From Pratylenchus scribneri (lineage: Eukaryota > Nematoda > Chromadorea > Rhabditida > Pratylenchidae), in NCBI GenBank assembly GCA_030063045.1, contig JAQSEB010000105.1, positions 788,563-852,562 on the forward strand: DNA of 64,000 nucleotides, read 5' to 3'. Positions 57,529-64,000 of this stretch are shown piece after piece; within the stretch, counting starts at the first letter, position 1, and each line of letters begins with the position of its first letter. The notes below the pieces were generated by a model that was not told the DNA's origin, ran no database searches, and was given only the letters and a program-made list of their open reading frames with translations. A program made the position numbers and the translations under genes.

Positions 57529-59052
57529 TTTATTTTATTATTATATATTTAAATCTAAAATAAAATATCGGTGAGATCACAATTTGGATAAAATTGAATC
57601 TCATTAGAAAGAACAAAAAATTAAAAATAAGAGTCAAAATTATTTAAGATCAGATTAGTATAAAAAGCAGTCATATTAAAGTGACGAATTAATCAAAATT
57701 TGAACAATAGATTTTGAGGAATCCTAAGATTCTTTATAGGAAGTCAAAAGAATGGATAAATATGGAAAAATAATGGTTTGAGTCATTATCAACTCTATCA
57801 CTTGAGCCAAATCCCCAAATCAATTGAATTTGTTCCATAAACAAAATAAAGCAATCCACCTCCATCAGTTTACCAATAATTGTTGCTATTTTAAGGCATC
57901 GGAGACCACGAGGTGAAGCAATAAAACTTTTACTAACTGTTGTGTGATGGATTTGCTCAATCTTGAATTGGGACAAGCCATTGAACTGTTTTGTCTTCTT
58001 TGTTTGACTAATCATTCCCTCAAATCCGCCATTTTTCCTTTTCATCCTTTTTGTGTCTTCATCTTCATTCGTCTACAAATGCATTTTCCCCATCGATGGC
58101 CCAAAAACCCTCCTCCTCTAATGGCCCCATTCATTCGCGCATCGATTGAATGGATTGAGGCGATGGCTTTTCCCTTCATTTCCTAAATCTCAAAGGACAG
58201 AAAATTGCCACTTGAAAGGGAAAGGGAAAAAGCGAACACATTGTACAATTTTGTCAAATTGAAAAGAGGGATTATTAATGAATGAAAGGCAATATAAATT
58301 AATTTTTAAAAATTGAACAAAGGTGAACCTAATTCGGTGATGTAATCAAACATCAGACAGAATTCGAAAAATAAGATGATTTTTGATCGAATTTTCTTAT
58401 AGAAAAAATGCGAAGAAATCATCAAATCAAATGTTTCTGATGAGTTGCTTATGCCATATTCTTGTGACTTCAGAGAAATAGCTTTTTTGGTGTGATAATT
58501 GGCGAAGCAAATTTTAAGGTATTCTATTTTTTAGAGTTGGAAGGAGACCCATGAGAAATTATGAATCAAAATAATAATAATAACTATGCTGGAGATCCTA
58601 AAGCGTCTTATGCATAAACACGGTTGAATTTTTAATTCGATGTATTAAAAAATAAAATTTAATATTATCCATGGAGTTTTATTATATTTAAAATTTTTAA
58701 TAATATAAATAAAAAATTATTTGAAATTTTCTCTCTTTAATTTTGCTAAATGTTTAAACCCATTAATATATTTTTATGAATATTTGGGAACAAAATCCGA
58801 CACATTCGTAACTCATTTTTTTGCTTAGAGCAAATTTTTTAAAATAATCTATTTTTGAATTTTTTAGAACAAATTTAACTAATTTCTTGCGTTTTTTTGC
58901 GTTAATTTCCCATTTTTACGCAAAACGCAACGAAAGAGCCAAAAATAAAAAAAACCCAAAACCAAAACGAAATTTCGCCCATCCCTGATTCCAATCTGCC
59001 AAACAAAATAAATGGGGGGAAAAGGGGGGGGGGGGATTGTGGGAGCCGGGAA
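57529..59052. other. intergenic, includes a segment repeated at 62.8-63.1 kb
   Basis: Divergent spacer between bestrophin (-) and the modular secreted gene (+). A segment at about 58079-58460 (CCTCTAATGGCCCCATTCAT, GGCGATGGCTTTTCCCTTCA) is repeated at about 62788-63130, each time upstream of exons of the secreted module family. It may carry shared upstream control sequence (inference). Short frames near 57734-58186 are unsupported. Confidence 0.6.
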
Positions 59053-59055
59053 TAA

Positions 59056-59447
59056 AGCCCTGGCTACAGTCGCTTGCGCTCGCGCTCGGGGTTTGAAAAG
59101 ATAACTAGAAAATGAGAGGGCCCATTTTCGATCGCGCTCGGCGCTCGAAATGGGTGGCTACAGTCGCTCGCGCTCGGAGCCCGCGCTCGGAGCTCGGGGT
59201 TGGCGCTCGCGCTCGGAGCTCGGATTGGGTGGCTACAGTCGCTCGGGGTTTTCGCTCGAACAGACCCGAGCACCGACCGCTATCGAATTCAAAATATTTG
59301 AATCGCTCGCGCTCGGAGCCCGCGCTCGGAGCTTGGGCTCGAGTTTTGTCGAATGGCTACATTCGCTCGGGGTTCTCAAGCTCAAACCCCGAGCGCGGGC
59401 TCGAGCACCGAGCGCGAGCGCGAGCGCGATCGACTATAGCCAGGGCT
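59056..59447. mobile_element. GC-rich palindromic MITE, PIF/Harbinger-like TAA duplication
   Basis: Begins AGCCCTGGCTACAGTCGCTT and ends GACTATAGCCAGGGCT, an inverted pair, with TAA on both flanks (59053-59055 and 59448-59450). The body is packed with degenerate units of GCTCGCGCTCGGAGC, strikingly GC-rich against the surrounding AT-rich DNA. This creates Arg/Ala-rich open frames in several phases that I do not regard as genes. Confidence 0.8.
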
Positions 59448-59716
59448 TAATGATCAACCGAATAAAATTCCGTCATATATGATATTAGTTTCTTACCCAA
59501 AATGCCCAATACCCAATCACATTTTTCCAAATTCCATCTTCTAAAATGATGGGAGAATTTATTCTATGCCAAACAAAATAAAATGGGGCAAAATAATGAT
59601 CAATCGAACATTGTATTTTGATTTTTTCCCTAATCAGCCGAGCATTTAATTTTGGCCAATATAATGGTCAATTAATTTGCTCAAATCCATCCAAAAAATT
59701 CTTCCAATTCTTAAAA

Positions 59717-62349
59717 ATGTTTCATCCAACTATTTTGATGCCTTTTAAAATTGTTGCTGCCTTATTATTATTATTACTGCTAATTTCTGTAAATTCTACA
59801 CCTAATCCTCCATCGGCATCTACTTCACAACAAGTAAGATAATTTTATATTTTTTTTTGAAATATAAACATAAAATAAATAAATAAAATTATGTTTATTT
59901 ATTTTTTTTTGTTAATTGGCTACGGCCTAAATTCAAAATTGATAAAGATTTATGTTTGACTTGATAAAAGGATGGCCCTTTCTTTATCTCCCGAATTGGG
60001 AAATGCAAACAAAGAAATAGAATTAAAAAAAAGAACAAAATAAAAATTATAGAAAATTTTGACAATTTTGATAAACATTGTCAATAAAATGTAAATATTT
60101 AAAAATTATAAAAATGAATTATTTAATTTGATAAATTAATTCAGAGTCAAATTGATGGTTCCTTGTCGAAAGTGGAATTATTATTATTATTGGGATCTTA
60201 TTTTATTCACAATTCTGATCAACAAAAAAACGATTCTATCAAGAATTGTAATGAACAATTGGATAAAGTAAAACCAAGAACGGATAAAATTAACAAATTG
60301 CAAACTATTTTGGAAACGGCATTAAATATGCCAATTTGTGAAGAGCAGAAAAAATTTTTACGGCAAGCTTATAAAATGTTTGACCATGATAGAAAAAATC
60401 GCCTCACTTTATTAAAAATCAAAGTAACTGTAAAACAGATAATTATTTTAATTATTTTGAATTATTGCTGAATATAATAAATATATCCTTTTTTTATTCT
60501 ATTCATTTCACGAAATTTTTAGAATTATTTTTAATTAAATTTTCTAAAAAATTTAATAAATATAAATAAAAAATAAAATCATACAAATTGAATTAAATTA
60601 TTTAATACTCAAATTTTAAATAATTTTTATCGTTTTTTAGCTCAAATTTTCAAATGCTTTAAAAGAATGGAATTTAATTCAGGTATATTCCACTTTTTTT
60701 ACCTTCCTATAATTTTGAGTATTTATTTGCAGGAAGGCATCAAATTATTTGAGGAGAATAAACAATCATTGATGGAAAATGCCCAAAAAAATTCTCATTT
60801 GATGTCGATATTTAACGAAATTGACCAATTGATACAATCCTTCAACACAATGCCTGATAAAACCATTGGCATTAATATCCAAAAATGTAATGAAATTATC
60901 AAATTGTTTGATCAAATCATCGAAAAAATGCTACGTATTTTGTTCGATTTTTCTGACAATCCTACTCCAGACACAATTTCCGTCAATCCTTTTCAAGATC
61001 TTCCATCTTCATCCACTTCTCATCAAGTAAATTTAAATTTTAATTAATATTAAATTAAATAAATAAAATTAATAAAAACATTTTTATTTGTTCCATAGCT
61101 GATTCATAAATAGAATAGTACAGAGTCGGTTTTAAGATGGCTCGGTTTGTAAACCCGGTTTTCGGTTTTTGAAAAAAGTCGGTTTCGGTTTCTCCTATTT
61201 TCGGTTATTTTGAGCAAAATTTCCAAACGGTTTGAAAATTCATCGATTTTCTAAAACCGAAACCGACTCTGTCCTACTCTATTCATAAAGAGATAATCAG
61301 TTCCATGTCTTTAGCAAAAAGTTCTGAAGTGACAAAATGGACGGTCTAAATTTTTTTTAAAAATTAATGAGAAAATTGCCTTTGGGCTCAAAGAAAGGGA
61401 GGATTCTATCTGCTGATATCCTCCGAGAACTAGAGAAGAAAAATGAAAGCCGAAAAAATAAATTAAAAATTAATTTTAAAAAATAGAAAATATTTTGCAT
61501 TAGTTTTGACAATTTTTAAACATTGTCAGTAAAATGTAAATATTTAAAAATCATAATAAAATTATAATTAAATATTCAAATAAAATGCTATTATTAATAA
61601 AATAACAAAGAAATAAAAATTAATTCAGAAGAATGGAAAAATATCTGCTGCTGATTGCTTAAAGAAAGTGGAAACATTATCGGAAATTCAAGTAATGTTA
61701 AAATAATAAATAATAATTATTATTAAAATATTTCTGAGAATCAATTCAGTACGGAATTTTTTCCATTTCATTCAACGGAATTTTCGTAATTTGTTAAATC
61801 TAATTTTCTAATAAAAAATTCATTAAATTCTAAAAAATAAATTCATAAAGTTTATAAATTAATTTACCAAATGCTTTTTAAGTTTTTTTTCTTTTTTAAG
61901 GCGAAATTCACTGATGCTTCAAAAAAATTTGAATGGGGACAAGAACATCACATAAAAATGAAGAAATTGCACAATGTATATTCTTTTATTGCATTTTAAT
62001 TAATTTTTGAATATTATGCAGGATATCGACCCCTCTGCTGCTCTAAAAGAATGGGATTCTGGAGTATTAAATTCAATTGAGGTATATTTTCTTTATCAAC
62101 TTTTCTTAATTGTAAAATTGTTTTCAGAGAGGCATCAAATTATTTAAGGAAAATAAACAATCATTGATGGATAATGTTCAAGAAAATTCTAAATTAATGT
62201 CGAAATTTATCATAATTGACCAATTGATACAATCCTTCAACACAATGCCTGATAAAATCATTGAAATGAAAATCCAAAAATGTAATGAAATTATCATATT
62301 GATTAAGAAATGTGTCGAAAAAATGCTAAATATGATGAGTGAGCCATGA
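59717..62349 (+). CDS. secreted modular protein with a duplicated helical module; family unknown
   Basis: Eight exons, all joined in phase 0: 59717-59833, 60145-60423, 60641-60682, 60733-61026, 61629-61691, 61901-61975, 62022-62081, 62128-62349. The product is 383 residues. Signal peptide MPFKIVAALLLLLLLISVNS lies near the start. Exons 4 and 8 encode the same module: GIKLFEENKQSLMENAQKNS, then IDQLIQSFNTMPDK, IQKCNEII and EKMLRI; in exon 8 it is GIKLFKENKQSLMDNVQENS with the same IDQLIQSFNTMPDK. Exon 3 and exon 7 are also related (ALKEWN against ALKEWD). The modules look alpha-helical with a single conserved Cys (QKCNE). I do not recognise the family. All-phase-0 exons make it easy to gain or lose modules. 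It is possible that exons 5-8 belong to a separate transcript, since intron 4 is the longest and carries a MITE. Confidence 0.65.
61111..61280. mobile_element. short palindromic MITE in intron 4 of the secreted modular gene
   Basis: A 170-base element with ends TAGAATAGTACAGAGTCGGT and ACCGACTCTGTCCTACTCTA (inverted with two mismatches). It is flanked on both sides by ATTCATAAA (61102-61110 and 61281-61289), a 9-base direct repeat. The interior carries several CGGTTTTCGGTTT-like words. An 8-9 base duplication and TAG tips suggest the hAT or Mutator superfamily. Confidence 0.85.
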
Positions 62350-63328
62350 ACAGTAAAGTTGATATGGATATGGATGGGAATGTGGATCGTAGATGGCCTA
62401 TCTGATGATGAGATTGATGGAATATATACTGATTTATTGTCAAAACGAATTTGTTAAGAATTTCATTTAAACAAAAATTGGGTTTTTAATTTTTTTATCA
62501 TCTTACTTCGGAATTTTTTCCTTGGTATAAATTTTTGATCGGAATTTCCTCAATCAAGTGTGTAATAATAAAAAATGCTAAAAATTTAGATTTGAGAGGC
62601 ATTTAAAATTTAAAATGAATTTACAGGAAAGAAATTAAAATTAATTTAATTGGTGTAAAAATAAGTTTGATTCGAATAATTGCGTTATCCCTTTATATGA
62701 TAATAATTTATTCGATAATCCATAAAAAAATTTATTTCAATCGAGGAGGGGGATCCGAATCTGATGTCAATTTATTCGTAGTCTGCTAAAATATTTTCCC
62801 CATAGATAATCCAAAAACCCCTCTCCTCTAATGGCCCATTCATTCGCGCATCGAATCGTTTGAATGGATGGAGGCGATGGCTTTTCCCTTCATTTCCCAA
62901 ATCTAAAAAATGGACCATTGAAAATTAACTTGGAAAAGCGCAACAATTGCAGATAAATATTGTCAAATTGTAAAGAGGCTTCATTAATAATGAATTAATT
63001 CAAAAGAAAAATTTTAACTAAAAGGGACCAACTTCGGTGACATCAAACATAAGAAATTAAGATTTTAATCGTTGCTGGGAAATGAATTAAATTTGATTTC
63101 ATTATTCGTATTTTCCGAGGAAACTTGTGACATAAATGTTGCGATAAAATTGAATTTTCGATGTAATGTAAAAATAAATAGTCATTATTATTTTTGAAAT
63201 TACTGAAAATTAATTAAAATTTTTTAAATTATTACCATCATATTTTCTAATAAAAATTAATAAAATTTTAAAAAAATAATTATTTAAATTAATTTACCAA
63301 ATGCTTTGCATGTTTTTTCCCTTTTAAG
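62350..63328. other. spacer between module copies, duplicated sequence
   Basis: Holds the 3' trailer of the modular gene, which recurs after the third module copy (CAAAACGAATTTGTTAAGAA at about 62442 and 63871). It also holds the segment at about 62788-63130 that repeats 58079-58460. No independent gene seen. Confidence 0.65.
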
Positions 63329-63783
63329 GAGAAATTCGCTAGTGCTAAAAGAGCATTTGAAACGGGACAGAGAATTATCGAAACATGGAAATTGCGAAAG
63401 GTATTTTCTATATCATTCATTCCAATTAATTTTTGACTGCTATACAGGATTTCGTCTCCCCTTATACACGAATTGGATTCTAAAATATTAAATCCCATTG
63501 AGGTTTAATCCATTTTGTCAATTTCCCAATAATCTTAAATACCAATTTTCAGGAAGGCATCAAATTATATGAGGAGAATAAGCAATCATTGATGGCTGAA
63601 GCTCAAAAAAATTCCAATTTGATGTCGATATTTAACGTAATTGACCAAAAAATTAAACATTCGTACACCTTAAAGCCTAATGGAAGCATTGTTAGTGATA
63701 TGGATATCCAAAAATGTAATGAAATAGACAAATTGATTGACAAATGCGTCGAAGAAATGCTACGTATCGTGAATGAGCATTGA
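63329..63783 (+). pseudogene. third, decayed copy of the secreted helical module
   Basis: Three exon-like blocks match exons 6, 7 and 8 of the preceding gene. 63329-63400 gives EKFASAKRAFETGQRII, 63448-63502 corresponds to exon 7, and 63553-63783 gives GIKLYEENKQSLMAEAQKNS and IQKCNEIDKLIDKCVEEML before a TGA. The middle block is 55 bases where exon 7 has 60, which breaks the frame, and no signal-peptide exon precedes the copy. It is therefore either a pseudogene or a source of alternative 3' exons. The last block itself stays open and well conserved. Confidence 0.6.
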
Positions 63784-64000
63784 TTGAACAATGAAGAGAT
63801 GATATGGATGAGAAATGTGAATAGCCTATGATGATGATGAGATTGGTGGAATATACTGATTTATTATCAAAACGAATTTGTTAAGAATTTCAGTTAAACA
63901 AAAATTGGGCATTTATTTTTTACATCTTTTTCGGAATTTTATTTAAATTTTTCTTCATTTTTCGGATAAATTTTTGATCGGAATTGCCGGTACTTTCCTG
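63784..64000. other. 3' trailer, repeat of the trailer at 62.35-62.57 kb
   Basis: Matches the sequence after the stop of the preceding gene (GATTTATTATCAAAACGAAT, TTTTTGATCGGAATT), with scattered substitutions. Shows that the duplicated unit includes non-coding flank. The window ends here. Confidence 0.6.

Noticed and set aside
59064..59482. Arg/Ala/Ser-rich open frames on both strands
   Set aside because: Products of the GC-rich repeats in the palindromic element; several frames are open simultaneously and no motif is present.

Overview
This is an AT-rich eukaryotic window that I read as a nematode genome. Evidence: a cuticle collagen with the nematode N-terminal domain and split Gly-X-Y blocks, a 781-residue CLP-1-type calpain, a bestrophin and secreted protein tyrosine phosphatases, all in many small exons with mostly short introns. 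I rebuilt 14 protein-coding genes by hand from splice sites, reading-phase continuity and family motifs. The exon lists are therefore reasoned models, not transcript-supported ones. About 7 of the roughly 96 introns need a GC donor. That share is unusually high, and a raised share has been described for cyst nematodes, so a plant-parasitic tylenchid is a reasonable but unproven guess.

Layout. 0-6 kb: a small secreted orphan (+) and the calpain (+). 6-13.4 kb: two tandem secreted tyrosine phosphatases (-), one catalytically intact and one with its catalytic residues lost, with debris of further copies around them. 13.4-17 kb: repeats and a nested palindromic element. 17-18.5 kb: a four-pass membrane protein (+). 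19-30.2 kb: a PRP43/DHX15-type RNA helicase (-) lying just downstream of a TPR protein (-), a possible operon. 32.2-33.3 kb: a Rab7-type GTPase (-) whose reading frame stops just before the sequence that encodes its prenylated tail. 33.8-35.3 kb: a secreted beta-sandwich-like protein (-). 37-39.4 kb: a Rho GEF (-) with an EVH1-like front end. 40-44 kb: transposon and minisatellite territory. 44.5-47.9 kb: gamma-glutamyltranspeptidase (-). 49-51 kb: cuticle collagen (-). 53.2-57.5 kb: bestrophin (-). 59.7-63.8 kb: a secreted protein built from a duplicated module (+), followed by a decayed third module.

The strongest signals beyond ordinary genes are: the dead phosphatase beside a live sister; the Rab7 paralogue with a stop codon where its tail should continue; the GC-AG introns; two Merlin-type elements with transposase remnants plus a possible third element sharing the tip GGTACT; two foldback elements made of GC-rich short repeats with 8-9 bp target duplications; and several other palindromic elements, many inside introns. 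I found no CRISPR array, prokaryotic operon or RNA gene that I could support.
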